The notes beneath the pieces are model-generated. The model saw only the letters and a program-made list of their open reading frames with translations, had not been told where the DNA came from and ran no database searches. Below, piece after piece: positions 33,389-41,914 of a stretch of 64,000 nt of DNA. The translations under genes were made by a program, and so were the position numbers. How positions within the stretch are numbered: the stretch's first letter is position 1; the number at the start of each line of letters is the position of its first letter. The stretch is from the NCBI GenBank assembly GCA_039029135.1, contig JBCCGT010000025.1, positions 18,502 through 82,501 of the forward strand, given 5' to 3'. The stretch is from JALZVT01 sp039029135. Lineage in GTDB: Bacteria > Pseudomonadota > Gammaproteobacteria > Pseudomonadales > Azotimanducaceae.

Positions 33389-33772
33389 ATGCTCATGCAA
33401 CTGACTGACACCACGCTTAGCCTCACCCAGAGCGACGAGGATCGACTGCTGCGCATCGTCCACGTCGGCTACGGCTATACGCTGACTCGCGACGCCGACT
33501 GCGACCTCCCCGAGGAGGGCCTGGAGGTATCGATCGACATTCTAGGTGACGACCTGATCAGCGACGATCTGCTCGCCAGGGACATCGATCGACACGTCGT
33601 AGCCTGCCGGGCGGGCGCCACGACCAGCCAGCAGCGGCGACTCGTCGTCGCCCAGGCGCTGCTGGATGAGGACATTGGCGACGACGAGATCAAGCTGCGC
33701 ATCAGCGCACATGACGCAAGCGGCACCCGACTGGCGACGGCGATGACGCCAATCGTCAGGGGCGCTTTCTGA
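33389..33772 (+). CDS. Hypothetical acidic protein, 127 aa
   Basis: No family recognised. Soluble, acidic (DDLISDDLLARDIDRHV), with a regular beta pattern and no signal peptide. Third-codon G/C preference agrees with the neighbours, which supports it as a real gene. No clear ribosome site. Lies 120 nt after the last lipoprotein gene and 16 nt before a membrane protein gene. Confidence 0.55.
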   Translation: MLMQLTDTTLSLTQSDEDRLLRIVHVGYGYTLTRDADCDLPEEGLEVSIDILGDDLISDDLLARDIDRHVVACRAGATTSQQRRLVVAQALLDEDIGDDEIKLRISAHDASGTRLATAMTPIVRGAF

Positions 33773-33788
33773 ACGGGGACTGCGACCG

Positions 33789-34250
33789 GTGGCCGATATC
33801 TTCCTTCGTCTCGGGGTCACGCTGGTGGCCTTCATGGTCATCATCGGCCATCTCTTGTGGCTGTCGATACTGCCGCAGATCGACTGCAGCGCGGATGGCT
33901 CGGAGCTGTGGCGCGCGCTCTTCTGGATGGCGCCGCTGACGTTGACCTTCGCGCTACTGCTGCTGGTCTCCCGCAAGTTGCCCAGCATCGTCCAAAGCAT
34001 CAAATTCGCCTGTGTACCCGTCGCGCTGCTGCTGCCACTGGCGCTGTACGGGATTTTGCCGACGCTGTCCGCGAGCAGCATCGGGGGCCAGCCGATCTGC
34101 GCCGAAGTGGCGGGCTACACGTCGCTGCTGTGGGAGCGCTCGTGGGCGCCGGCGCAGCTATTCCTTGTCTTCGTGATCGCGGTGCAGGTCTGGCGCTACT
34201 GGCGCATGGCGGCAAAACAGGCAGAGGCCAAACGCCTGGGACAGCCCTGA
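33789..34250 (+). CDS. Four-helix membrane protein, 153 aa
   Basis: GTG start. Hydrophobic helices at about residues 4-27, 44-61, 71-90 and 120-138, with short loops and a basic C-terminal tail. The second loop carries a Cys (PQIDCSADGSEL) and another lies at QPICAEVAG. No family recognised. It may be co-transcribed with the preceding acidic protein; a link to the machine upstream is unproven. Confidence 0.6.
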   Translation: MADIFLRLGVTLVAFMVIIGHLLWLSILPQIDCSADGSELWRALFWMAPLTLTFALLLLVSRKLPSIVQSIKFACVPVALLLPLALYGILPTLSASSIGGQPICAEVAGYTSLLWERSWAPAQLFLVFVIAVQVWRYWRMAAKQAEAKRLGQP

Positions 34251-34670
34251 TCACGATCCCCTACCGCCAACTAGGGTGGCGCGGAGGGTGGCGCAAAGGG
34301 TGGCAATGCGGGGCGACAGGCACGCGGCTCCCCAACTGTAAAATAGCGGGCCGGCGGTACCAATTGACAAGCGAATGATGCACGCTAGGCGTGCCGCTTA
34401 GCGTTTGTTAAGCGGTCAGGGGGCCGCAGGATTGCGCGCCACCGCTGGTTGCTGCCGCTCGCACGCCGTTGACGCGACGTTAACAGGGGGCGACGGGAGC
34501 GCCAAATAACAGACGGGGCAGCGATGGAAATTGTCACACCGGACACGGGTGCGAGGCTTCGCAGGGCCGGTCAGGTGACAACATCCGCTATCGTTGCCCG
34601 TCATAAAAAGAAATGAAAATACGGGCACTGCGGTGCCGCTTTCACTTGAAGCACTTGGAGGGCACAAACC
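34251..34670 (+). promoter_or_regulatory. Intergenic region upstream of mscL, 420 bp
   Basis: Begins with three close copies of GGGTGGC (34273-34305). No gene seen. Near mscL, GCCCGT (34596-34601) pairs with ACGGGC (34621-34626) around an A-rich loop, and GCAC/GTGC (34625-34636) forms a second hairpin that shares two bases with the first, so the two exclude each other. No convincing -35/-10 pair stands out. Confidence 0.3.
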
Positions 34671-35072
34671 ATGGGAATGGTCAGCGAATTTAAAGATTTC
34701 GCCATGCGCGGCAACGTCGTGGACATGGCCGTCGGTATCGTCATCGGTGGAGCGTTCGGCAAGATCGTGTCGTCGTTCGTCGCCGACGTCCTGATGCCGC
34801 CGATCGGCATGCTGATGGGCGGTATGGACTTCAGCTACCTCGCCGTGACGTTACAGGCAGCAACCGAGAGCGCCGACGCCGTGATGCTCCGCTACGGCGC
34901 GTTCATCCAGACGATCATCGACTTCCTGATCATCGCCTTTGCCATCTTCCTGGTCGTTAAGGCCATGAACGCGGCGAAGAAGGAAGAGGAAGAGGCGCCG
35001 GCCGAAGACCCCGGTCCGACGGCCGAAGACCTGCTGACGGAAATCCGCGACTCGCTCAAGGCGCGCGGCTAA
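34671..35072 (+). CDS. mscL: Large-conductance mechanosensitive channel MscL
   Basis: 133 aa inner-membrane channel that opens on membrane tension to release solutes during hypo-osmotic shock. The start MVSEFKDFAMRGNVVDMAVG and GGAFGKIVSSFVADVLMPPIG, the second helix QTIIDFLIIAFAIFLVVK and the C-terminal helix LLTEIRDSL match the family throughout. GGAGG lies nine bases before the ATG. A hairpin terminator follows. Confidence 0.96.
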   Translation: MGMVSEFKDFAMRGNVVDMAVGIVIGGAFGKIVSSFVADVLMPPIGMLMGGMDFSYLAVTLQAATESADAVMLRYGAFIQTIIDFLIIAFAIFLVVKAMNAAKKEEEEAPAEDPGPTAEDLLTEIRDSLKARG

Positions 35073-35079
35073 CCGCCCT

Positions 35080-35130
35080 CCCCTTACGCTGCGGCGGTCA
35101 TGGCACCTCCGCCGCGTAAGGGGCTTTCCC
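35080..35130 (+). terminator. Probable terminator after mscL
   Basis: Left arm 35080-35097 and right arm 35109-35123 pair perfectly apart from a three-base bulge (TGC), with an 11-nt loop, followed by CTTT. The T tract is short, so efficiency is uncertain. Confidence 0.55.
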
Positions 35131-35223
35131 CAACCCTAAGACCAGGCGCGGCCCCTCTCGAACACTCTCAAGCGCTCCGCCGCGCCGATGCTCTGTCCAC
35201 CACGCCAGATCCGGCGCATTCGC

Positions 35224-35859
35224 TTAGCTCTTGCGGGCTCGAATTTCCAGCACCTCGCCGGTCACATGGTTCGGCTCGACCGCGTACCACTCCTGCAGTT
35301 CGACGTCGTGCTTCTTGGCGCAGAGGTCGCTGAGTTCGTAAAACGTAGGTCGACCCGGATCCGCAATCACTACCCGTTCGACGCCGGCCTTCAAAGCGCG
35401 ATTGATGACCTTGGACAGGGGCTTCACGAGCTTGTCCCAGAAGCAGATGTCCGAGCCAATCACCAGCTTCTGATTCTCGAAGTGCTTGGTCGTCAGGTTT
35501 TCGTACCGACTCACCAGCGTCTCGACTTCGACCTCGTTGAGCGCGCTCAGCACCTCAAGGAACGGAAACACGTCTTTGTCCATGTCGACACCCGTGACCT
35601 TCGCCCCGAAGCGCTTGGCGCAGAATATCGACGCCGGCCCCCAGCCGCAGCCGATCTCCATCACGCGAGACTTGCGCCGCATGGGGTTGTGATCGAGATA
35701 ATCCATCAACAGGAAGCTCGATCCCCAGGTCTTGTGACCGTGTACTGAGGGCTCGTAAATGCGCTTCAATCGTCGGATCAGACGATGTTGAGACTGCAAC
35801 AGAAAAATACCATAGGCCGCGTAAACGTGAGGTTCGGGCAGGCGTTCGAGTCTGGGCAT
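35224..35859 (-). CDS. Class I SAM-dependent methyltransferase
   Basis: 211 aa. The fold's motif I is VMEIGCGWGPASIFCAKRFG, followed by VTGVDMDKDVFPFL. GSDICFWDKLVKPLSKVI occupies the acceptor-side position, in the style of the METTL/eEF- or ETF-lysine methyltransferase-like group. The N-terminal 50 residues form a helical cap (HVYAAYGIFLLQSQHRLIRR). Target unknown. ATG 35859 was chosen because the extension to 36003 has no family-like sequence. Divergent from sufB across 226 bp. Confidence 0.8.
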   Translation of the reverse strand: MPRLERLPEPHVYAAYGIFLLQSQHRLIRRLKRIYEPSVHGHKTWGSSFLLMDYLDHNPMRRKSRVMEIGCGWGPASIFCAKRFGAKVTGVDMDKDVFPFLEVLSALNEVEVETLVSRYENLTTKHFENQKLVIGSDICFWDKLVKPLSKVINRALKAGVERVVIADPGRPTFYELSDLCAKKHDVELQEWYAVEPNHVTGEVLEIRARKS

Positions 35860-36006
35860 TGGGCATCGGCGATTGTCGGAAGGGCGCGATGTTAACGGCA
35901 ATCTCAATTGTGTGTCCAAGCGGGCGAATACGTGGGGGTCTGCGGTGCATTTGCGACGGGCGTAACGCACCGCTCGAGCCACCCGGACAGGTTGCTGACA
36001 CACCGA

Positions 36007-36031
36007 ATAACAGACTATTTTGGTCTGGAAT
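36007..36031 (+). promoter_or_regulatory. IscR type-1-like operator upstream of sufB
   Basis: The 25-bp site has perfect CAGAC/GTCTG half-sites around TATTTTG, and its ends are ATA and AAT. Against the published E. coli IscR type-1 consensus (GACT-A/T-rich-AGTC core) I count 20 of 25 positions compatible. It overlaps the expected -35 region of the sufB promoter. No Rrf2/IscR gene is adjacent, so the regulator is an inference. Confidence 0.45.
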
Positions 36032-36049
36032 TACGTCCGGGCGCGGCGA

Positions 36050-36055
36050 TACAAT
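36050..36055 (+). promoter_or_regulatory. Candidate -10 element of the suf operon promoter
   Basis: TACAAT, 5 of 6 consensus. The spaced -35 position has no good match and coincides with the end of the IscR-like palindrome, as is common for regulated promoters. Start of transcription would be near 36062, 24 nt before the GTG. Confidence 0.4.
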
Positions 36056-36085
36056 GCCGCCCCCTGAATATGCGACGGATGACGC

Positions 36086-37615
36086 GTGGCAGACGCCTCC
36101 GCCTACAACGACAAATCGGCCTCGGCTCGCCCGCCACAGGACGAGGCCGTCGAGGCGAGCCTGGCGCGCGACTACGCCGCGGGCTTCGTCAGCGACATCG
36201 CGGCGGACACGCTCCCGCCCGGTCTCGACGACGACACCGTGCGCTTCATCGCCGCCAAAAAGAACGAGCCCCAATGGCTGCTCGACTGGCGCCTGCAGGC
36301 GCTTGAGCGCTGGCGAACGTTGACGCCACCCGACTGGGCACAGCTCAACATCGAGCCCATCGACTTCGACGCTATCTCCTACTACTCCGCCCCCAAAAGC
36401 ATGGCCGACGCGCCGCGCTCACTCGACGAGGTGGATCCGGAGTTGCTCGAGACCTACGAGAAGCTCGGCATACCGCTGCACGAGCGGGAGCGACTCGCGG
36501 GCGTCGTTCGTACGGACGATGAGGATGCGGCGACGCCGACCGTCGCCGTCGACGCCGTCTTCGATTCCGTATCGGTTGCGACGACGTTCAAGGCCAAACT
36601 GGCCGAGGCCGGCGTCATTTTCTGCTCGCTGTCCGAGGCGGTGCAGGAGCACCCTGAACTCGTGCGCCAATATCTTGGCAGCGTGGTGCCGCAGCAGGAC
36701 AATTTCTACGCCGCGCTTAACAGCGCCGTGTTCAGCGATGGTTCCTTCGTCTACATCCCGCCGAACACTCGCTGCCCGATGGAGCTGTCGACCTACTTCC
36801 GCATTAATGCGGCCAACACGGGCCAGTTCGAGCGCACCCTGATCGTCGCCGATCGCGGCAGCTACGTGAGCTACCTGGAAGGCTGCACCGCGCCGATGCG
36901 CGACGAGAATCAGCTGCACGCGGCGGTTGTCGAACTGGTCGCGCTGGACGATGCCGAGATCAAGTACTCGACCGTGCAGAATTGGTATCCCGGCGACAAG
37001 GACGGCCGCGGCGGCATCTATAACTTCGTGACCAAGCGCGGGGCCTGCCGCGGAAACAACTCCAAGATCTCCTGGACCCAGGTCGAGACCGGCTCCGCAA
37101 TCACTTGGAAATACCCCAGCGTCGTGCTGCAGGGCGATCATTCCGTCGGCGAGTTCTACTCAGTTGCCCTGACGAACAATCTGCAGCAGGCCGACACCGG
37201 CACCAAGATGATTCATCTCGGTAAGAACACGAGCAGCACGATCGTCGCCAAAGGCATCAGCGCCGGGCGCAGCCAGAGCAGCTACCGGGGCCTCGTTCGC
37301 GTGTCGCCGCGCGCCGAGCGCGCACGCAACTACACGCAGTGCGATTCGCTCTTGATTGGCTCCCGCTGCGGTGCCCACACTTTCCCCTATATCGAAAGCC
37401 GCAACGCGAGCGCCACGGTGGAGCATGAGGCAACGACCTCCAAGGTGAGCGACGATCAGGTGTTCCTGTGCCAACAGCGCGGCATCGATCCGGAAAAGGC
37501 CGTCGGCATGATCGTCAACGGTTTCTGCAAGGACGTGTTTCGCGAGCTACCGATGGAATTCGCGGTCGAGGCCGGCAAGCTGTTAGAGGTGAGCCTCGAA
37601 GGCGCCGTCGGCTGA
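36086..37615 (+). CDS. sufB: Fe-S cluster assembly scaffold subunit SufB
   Basis: 509 aa, slightly longer than usual. Core of the SufBCD scaffold on which clusters are built. The right-handed beta-helix region carries ELSTYFRINAANTGQFERTL, VSYLEGCTAP, KYSTVQNWYPG and ALTNNLQQADTGTKMIHLG. The presumed scaffold Cys is in YTQCDSLLIGSRCGAHTFPY. The N-terminus (DWRLQALERWRTLTPPDWAQ) is typical. GTG start with only a weak ribosome site. First gene of sufBCDSATE. Confidence 0.95.
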   Translation: MADASAYNDKSASARPPQDEAVEASLARDYAAGFVSDIAADTLPPGLDDDTVRFIAAKKNEPQWLLDWRLQALERWRTLTPPDWAQLNIEPIDFDAISYYSAPKSMADAPRSLDEVDPELLETYEKLGIPLHERERLAGVVRTDDEDAATPTVAVDAVFDSVSVATTFKAKLAEAGVIFCSLSEAVQEHPELVRQYLGSVVPQQDNFYAALNSAVFSDGSFVYIPPNTRCPMELSTYFRINAANTGQFERTLIVADRGSYVSYLEGCTAPMRDENQLHAAVVELVALDDAEIKYSTVQNWYPGDKDGRGGIYNFVTKRGACRGNNSKISWTQVETGSAITWKYPSVVLQGDHSVGEFYSVALTNNLQQADTGTKMIHLGKNTSSTIVAKGISAGRSQSSYRGLVRVSPRAERARNYTQCDSLLIGSRCGAHTFPYIESRNASATVEHEATTSKVSDDQVFLCQQRGIDPEKAVGMIVNGFCKDVFRELPMEFAVEAGKLLEVSLEGAVG

Positions 37616-37716
37616 CCGCAGCGCAGTGCAGAGTCGGCAGAGAGTCGACACAGGCTCGGCCAGACGCAGACACAGCCACACCAACCGATGAACCAATAGA
37701 TGTACGAGTCCAGCAG

Positions 37717-38460
37717 ATGCTGACCATTAGCGGCCTCACCGCAGAGGTAGACGACAAGCCCATACTCAAGGGCCTGGACCTTTCCATTGCTGCCGGCGAG
37801 GTGCACGCGATCATGGGCCCCAACGGGTCCGGCAAGAGCACGCTGGCCAGCATACTGGCGGGCAAGCCTGGCTATCGGGTGACCGATGGCGGAGTCGACT
37901 TTCGCGGCGACGACCTGCTCGCGTTCGAACCAGAGGAACGGGCCCACGCGGGCGTGTTTCTCGCCTTTCAATATCCGACTGAGATTCCCGGCGTCAGCAA
38001 CATGGAATTTCTCAAAGCCGCGCTGGACAGCGGTCGCAAGGCTCGCGGTGAGGCGCCGCTGGACACCCCGGCCTTCATGCGCCTGGCGCGCGAGCACGCC
38101 ACCGCGCTCGGTCTGGACCCTAGCTTTCTCAAACGGGGCGTTAACGAGGGCTTTTCCGGCGGGGAGAAAAAGCGCAACGAGATCTTGCAGCTGGCCATGC
38201 TGGATCCGTCGCTGGCCGTTCTCGACGAAACCGATAGCGGTCTCGATATCGACGCGCTGCAGGTCGTCGCAGAGGGCGTCAATCGCTTTCGCGGCGAGGA
38301 CAAAGCCGTGCTTCTCATCACCCACTACCAGCGACTGCTCGACTACATCACACCCGACCACGTCCATGTGCTGGCCGAGGGACGCATCGTGCGCAGTGGC
38401 GACGCGAAACTCGCGCTTGAGCTCGAGGAACGAGGCTACGGATGGCTAACGAACGCCTAG
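37717..38460 (+). CDS. sufC: Fe-S cluster assembly ATPase SufC
   Basis: 247 aa ABC-type ATPase of the SufBCD scaffold. Walker A GPNGSGKSTLA, Q-loop region FLAFQYPTEIPGVSN, signature GFSGGEKKRNEILQLA and Walker B LAVLDETDSGLDIDAL are all intact; the E-K-K in the signature is SufC-specific. ATG 37717 begins MLTISGLTAEVDDKPIL. A 101-nt T-poor gap separates it from sufB; its 3' end overlaps sufD by 19 nt. Confidence 0.95.
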   Translation: MLTISGLTAEVDDKPILKGLDLSIAAGEVHAIMGPNGSGKSTLASILAGKPGYRVTDGGVDFRGDDLLAFEPEERAHAGVFLAFQYPTEIPGVSNMEFLKAALDSGRKARGEAPLDTPAFMRLAREHATALGLDPSFLKRGVNEGFSGGEKKRNEILQLAMLDPSLAVLDETDSGLDIDALQVVAEGVNRFRGEDKAVLLITHYQRLLDYITPDHVHVLAEGRIVRSGDAKLALELEERGYGWLTNA

Positions 38461-39635
38461 TGGCATCGCAGCGCGAACGGGTAAGCGCGCACGCCGAGCG
38501 CGCGCGGGCGGCGCTGCTGGCCAGCGCGGCCGGAAGCTCGCTGGATCCCATCAGTCGCCGTCTACGCGGGGCGCGGCTGCCGCTGCCCGGCAGCGAACGC
38601 TGGAAGTACACCCCCGTCAATCGCGTCTACGAACGCATCCTGACCACGCTGGAAGCACCGGCAGAATCCGCTGCCGATGATGAGGCGCCGCCCTGGGTCC
38701 TGTCGGGCGCGGCGCGCGCACGGCCAGCGGACGCGCAGACGCTAGTCCGTTCGGCGCAGCAGATCGATAGCCAGCGACACCCGATCGCAGACGCGGTCGC
38801 CATCGCCGTCAGCACCTCTCATGGCGATAAAGGCAGCGGCTGCTGGACGATCGAGGTCGACGGCGATGCACAGCTCGTCCTCGACGCCGCGACAGCGACA
38901 ACAAGCTGGCTGCAGGTCGTGCTCGCGCCGGGGGCGCACCTGACGATCGATGAGCGCCAGTCACCTGGCGCACTCGGCGTGCTGCGCTGCGAGCTCGCCG
39001 CGGGCGCCCGGATCACGCACAGCCGGCACGCAAGCCAGGATAGATTCTGCTGGCAGCTATTGGACGTCGAGCTCGCCGACGACGCGAGCTACGCGCTGCA
39101 TCATCTCAGCTTCGGCAGCGAACTGCGCCGCCAGGAAAATCACTTCCGCCTGCTGGGTCATCGCAGCAGCGTGGAAATCGACGGCGCCCTGCTGTGCGGA
39201 AACAACCACCGCAATGACGTGCAAACCATCGTCGAGCACAAAGGCAGGAACAGCCGCAGCCGACAGCGCTATCACGGCATCGCGGCGGGCAGCGGCAAGG
39301 TCACCGTCGGCGGCAGGATTCACATTCACACGGGCGCCGCAGGCGCAGATGCACAGCTGAGCAACCCCAACCTCGCGCTCAACGAGCAGACGGAGATCAA
39401 TACGAAACCCGAACTCGAGATCTACGAGGAAGACGTCAGCTGCTCACACGGGGCGACCATCGGCAAGTTGGACGAGGACGCGCTGTTCTATATGCGATCG
39501 CGCGGTATCCCGGAGGCGGCCGCTCGGGAGGCGCTGCTGCTCGCGTTCGTGCGCGAAGGGATCAGCGGTCCCGCTGCCGAGCGTGGGGCGGCAATCGCCA
39601 GCGCGGAGCTGAAGCAGTGGTTGGCATCGACATGA
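38442..39635 (+). CDS. sufD: Fe-S cluster assembly protein SufD
   Basis: 397 aa beta-helix partner of SufB in the SufBCD complex. Recognisable segments: LPGSERWKYTPVNRVYERIL, GALLCGNNHRNDVQTIVEHK, NSRSRQRYHGIAAGSGKVTV and ELEIYEEDVSCSHGATIGKL with the conserved His-containing CSHGATxG motif, then FYMRSRGIPEAAAREALLLA. The start lies inside sufC; the stop overlaps sufS (ATGA). Confidence 0.95.
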   Translation: MANERLVASQRERVSAHAERARAALLASAAGSSLDPISRRLRGARLPLPGSERWKYTPVNRVYERILTTLEAPAESAADDEAPPWVLSGAARARPADAQTLVRSAQQIDSQRHPIADAVAIAVSTSHGDKGSGCWTIEVDGDAQLVLDAATATTSWLQVVLAPGAHLTIDERQSPGALGVLRCELAAGARITHSRHASQDRFCWQLLDVELADDASYALHHLSFGSELRRQENHFRLLGHRSSVEIDGALLCGNNHRNDVQTIVEHKGRNSRSRQRYHGIAAGSGKVTVGGRIHIHTGAAGADAQLSNPNLALNEQTEINTKPELEIYEEDVSCSHGATIGKLDEDALFYMRSRGIPEAAAREALLLAFVREGISGPAAERGAAIASAELKQWLAST

Positions 39636-40846
39636 ACGCTGCGCGAACAGACATCGATGCGCTGCGGGCAGACTTTCCCTTGCTGCGCGACGCGAAGCAG
39701 ATCTATCTCGACAGCGCGGCCACCACACAGAAACCGCAGTCGGTGCTGGATGCGATCGCGGGCTACTACCGCGCGGACAACGCGAACGTACATCGCGCGG
39801 CGCACGCGCTGGCCGCACGCGCGACCGACGCGTTTGAAGCCGCGCGTGAAAGCGTGCGCGGTTTTCTGAACGCGGCTTCGACGCGCGAGATCATCTGGAC
39901 CCGCGGCACCACGGAGGCGATCAACCTCATCGCCCACAGCTATGCCCCAAGCGTGCTGCAGCAGGACGACGAAATCCTCATTAGCGTGATGGAGCATCAT
40001 TCGAATATCGTGCCCTGGCAACTAGCGGCCCAGCGCAGCGGCGCCAGACTACGCGCCTGCCGAGTCACCCCGGAAGGCGAGCTCGACATGGACGAGCTGC
40101 GCGAGCTCATCAACGAGCGCACGCGCATCGTTGCGCTCGGGCACGTCTCGAACGCGTTGGGGAGCATCAACCCGATAGCCGACATCGCGGCCCTCGCCCA
40201 CGACGCGGGGGCGATCCTGGTGGTCGACGGGGCCCAAGCGGTCGCCCATCTCGAGGTCGACGTGCAGGCACTGGGTGCTGACTTTTACGCGTTCTCGGGC
40301 CACAAGCTGTACGGTCCGACCGGCATCGGCGCGCTCTATGGGCGCGAGGCGCTGCTGGAGTCGATGCCGCCATGGCAAAGCGGCGGAGAGATGATCGAGC
40401 ACGTCACGCTCGAGCAAACCACATTCAATGCACTGCCCTACAAATTCGAAGCCGGCACGCCCAACATCGCCGGCGCGGTCGGTCTGGGCGCCGCTATCGA
40501 CTACGTGCGCGCGATCGACCCAGCCGCACTCGCGGCCCACGAAGCGCAAACACTGCGCGAGGCCACGGCGGCGATCTCGCAGCTACCCGGCGTACGGGTC
40601 GTGGGCAGCGCCAAACGCAAAACAGGCGTACTGTCGTTCGTTGTCGACGGCGCCCACCCAGAGGACATCGGCACGCTGCTGGACCAACAGGATGTGAGCG
40701 TGCGCACGGGCCACCATTGCGCCATGCCGCTCATGCAGCACCTCGGCCTTCCCGGAACGACACGGGCTTCCTTCGGTCTATACAATGGGTCGGCAGATGT
40801 GACACGGTTTGTCCAGGCACTCGACAAGGCGCTGACGTTCATATGA
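39632..40846 (+). CDS. sufS: Cysteine desulfurase SufS
   Basis: 404 aa PLP enzyme that takes sulfur from cysteine and hands it to SufE. Conserved points: YLDSAATTQKPQSVLDAI, MEHHSNIVPWQLAAQRSG, VVDGAQAVAHLEVDVQALGA, the PLP lysine in FSGHKLYGPTGIGALYG, and the persulfide Cys in VRTGHHCAMPLM followed by RASFGLYN. The ATG at 39632 overlaps the sufD stop; an upstream GTG (39617) would add five residues. Confidence 0.95.
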   Translation: MNAARTDIDALRADFPLLRDAKQIYLDSAATTQKPQSVLDAIAGYYRADNANVHRAAHALAARATDAFEAARESVRGFLNAASTREIIWTRGTTEAINLIAHSYAPSVLQQDDEILISVMEHHSNIVPWQLAAQRSGARLRACRVTPEGELDMDELRELINERTRIVALGHVSNALGSINPIADIAALAHDAGAILVVDGAQAVAHLEVDVQALGADFYAFSGHKLYGPTGIGALYGREALLESMPPWQSGGEMIEHVTLEQTTFNALPYKFEAGTPNIAGAVGLGAAIDYVRAIDPAALAAHEAQTLREATAAISQLPGVRVVGSAKRKTGVLSFVVDGAHPEDIGTLLDQQDVSVRTGHHCAMPLMQHLGLPGTTRASFGLYNGSADVTRFVQALDKALTFI

Positions 40847-40985
40847 GCCGTGGGGTGCACAGTGGCGCTCTGCTGACACAGGCGGAGCACGCGTTAAAAG
40901 ACGCTTAGCCCAAACAGACAACCCGCAGCCAGTAATCGACAAGACAGCAAGCACAGGCAACGCAGAAATCGGCGAGTAACACAGC
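40847..40985 (+). other. T-poor spacer between sufS and sufA
   Basis: 139 bp. The last 75 bases contain very few T residues and are rich in A and C, like the leaders before sufC, the ExbB-like gene and the first gene of the machine cluster. No promoter or hairpin recognised. Confidence 0.4.
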
Positions 40986-41381
40986 ATGAACAACGCAACC
41001 GACAGCGGCGACGCAACGGTCGCCCAGTTCCAGCCTCCGGCGGCGGTGACCGCGACCGCGCCTGCGCAGGTGCATCTGCTGCGCGTACTGGCCGCGAGCG
41101 AGCAGGCGTTTGTACGCCTGGGCGTCACCGAGAGCGGCTGCAACGGCTATATGTATGACCTGTCTTTCGCCAGCGAGAAAGCGGCCGACGATCTGGACTT
41201 CGAGCTGGCCCCCGGCCTTGCTGTCGTCGTCTCGCAGGCGCACCTGCCGCTGGTTGCCGGAACCGAGATCGACTATGTCACTGAGGGACTCAACTCGGCG
41301 ATTCGCTTCGCCAATCCGAACGCCGAAGGACACTGCGGCTGCGGCGAGAGCTTCAATCTGAACGATACCCAGACCGACTAA
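40986..41381 (+). CDS. sufA: A-type Fe-S carrier SufA/IscA/ErpA family
   Basis: 131 aa. Three cluster-binding cysteines of the A-type carriers are present: VTESGCNGYMYDLSF and then EGHCGCGESFNL at the C-terminus. The N-terminal 30 residues (Ala/Pro-rich) are a non-conserved extension. It receives clusters from SufBCD and delivers them to apoproteins. Whether it is SufA or ErpA in function cannot be told; the name follows its place in the suf operon. Confidence 0.88.
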   Translation: MNNATDSGDATVAQFQPPAAVTATAPAQVHLLRVLAASEQAFVRLGVTESGCNGYMYDLSFASEKAADDLDFELAPGLAVVVSQAHLPLVAGTEIDYVTEGLNSAIRFANPNAEGHCGCGESFNLNDTQTD

Positions 41382-41389
41382 CCGCGACC

Positions 41390-41914
41390 GTGGAACGACG
41401 ACTGATCCCCGTTCGTCGCGCGGTGGAAGCGCGGCTGGTGCCCACCGGCGACCCCGTCTCCATCCCCGACGGCGCATTCGTAACCCTCACGCAAAGTTTG
41501 GGCGGCACCTACACGATCGTGCACGAGGGCAACATGGCGCGCATCGAGGGCGAGGACGCAGACGCCCTGGGATTTGAACCACAGCGACTAGACTTTGAGC
41601 AGCCCACCGACGGCCGCGTGGACCCGACGCAGGTACAGACCGCGCTGGAAAGCGTGTTCGATCCCGAGATACCCGTGAACATTGTCGATCTCGGCCTCGT
41701 CTACGACAGCCAAGTCGACGACAACCACGTCCGCATCAGCATGACCCTAACCGCACCGGGCTGCGGCATGGGTCCGGTGCTGGTTGCGGACGTTGAACGT
41801 CGCGTCGCCCAGGTGCCGCACGTCGAGACCGTGCAGGTCGACCTGACGTTCGATCCGCCCTGGAGCAGGGACATGATGAGCGAGGAGGCCCAGCTGGAAC
41901 TGGGACTGTTTTGA
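41390..41914 (+). CDS. sufT: SUF assembly protein SufT (DUF59/MIP18 domain)
   Basis: 174 aa. The first 70 residues form the SufT-specific N-terminal domain (VSIPDGAFVTLTQSLGGTYT). The DUF59 domain follows: ALESVFDPEIPVNIVDLGLV, then MTLTAPGCGMGPVLVADVER with the single conserved Cys, and VQVDLTFDPPWSRDMMSEEA. SufT proteins assist Fe-S maturation under high demand. GTG start 8 nt after sufA; stop overlaps sufE. Confidence 0.92.
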   Translation: MERRLIPVRRAVEARLVPTGDPVSIPDGAFVTLTQSLGGTYTIVHEGNMARIEGEDADALGFEPQRLDFEQPTDGRVDPTQVQTALESVFDPEIPVNIVDLGLVYDSQVDDNHVRISMTLTAPGCGMGPVLVADVERRVAQVPHVETVQVDLTFDPPWSRDMMSEEAQLELGLF

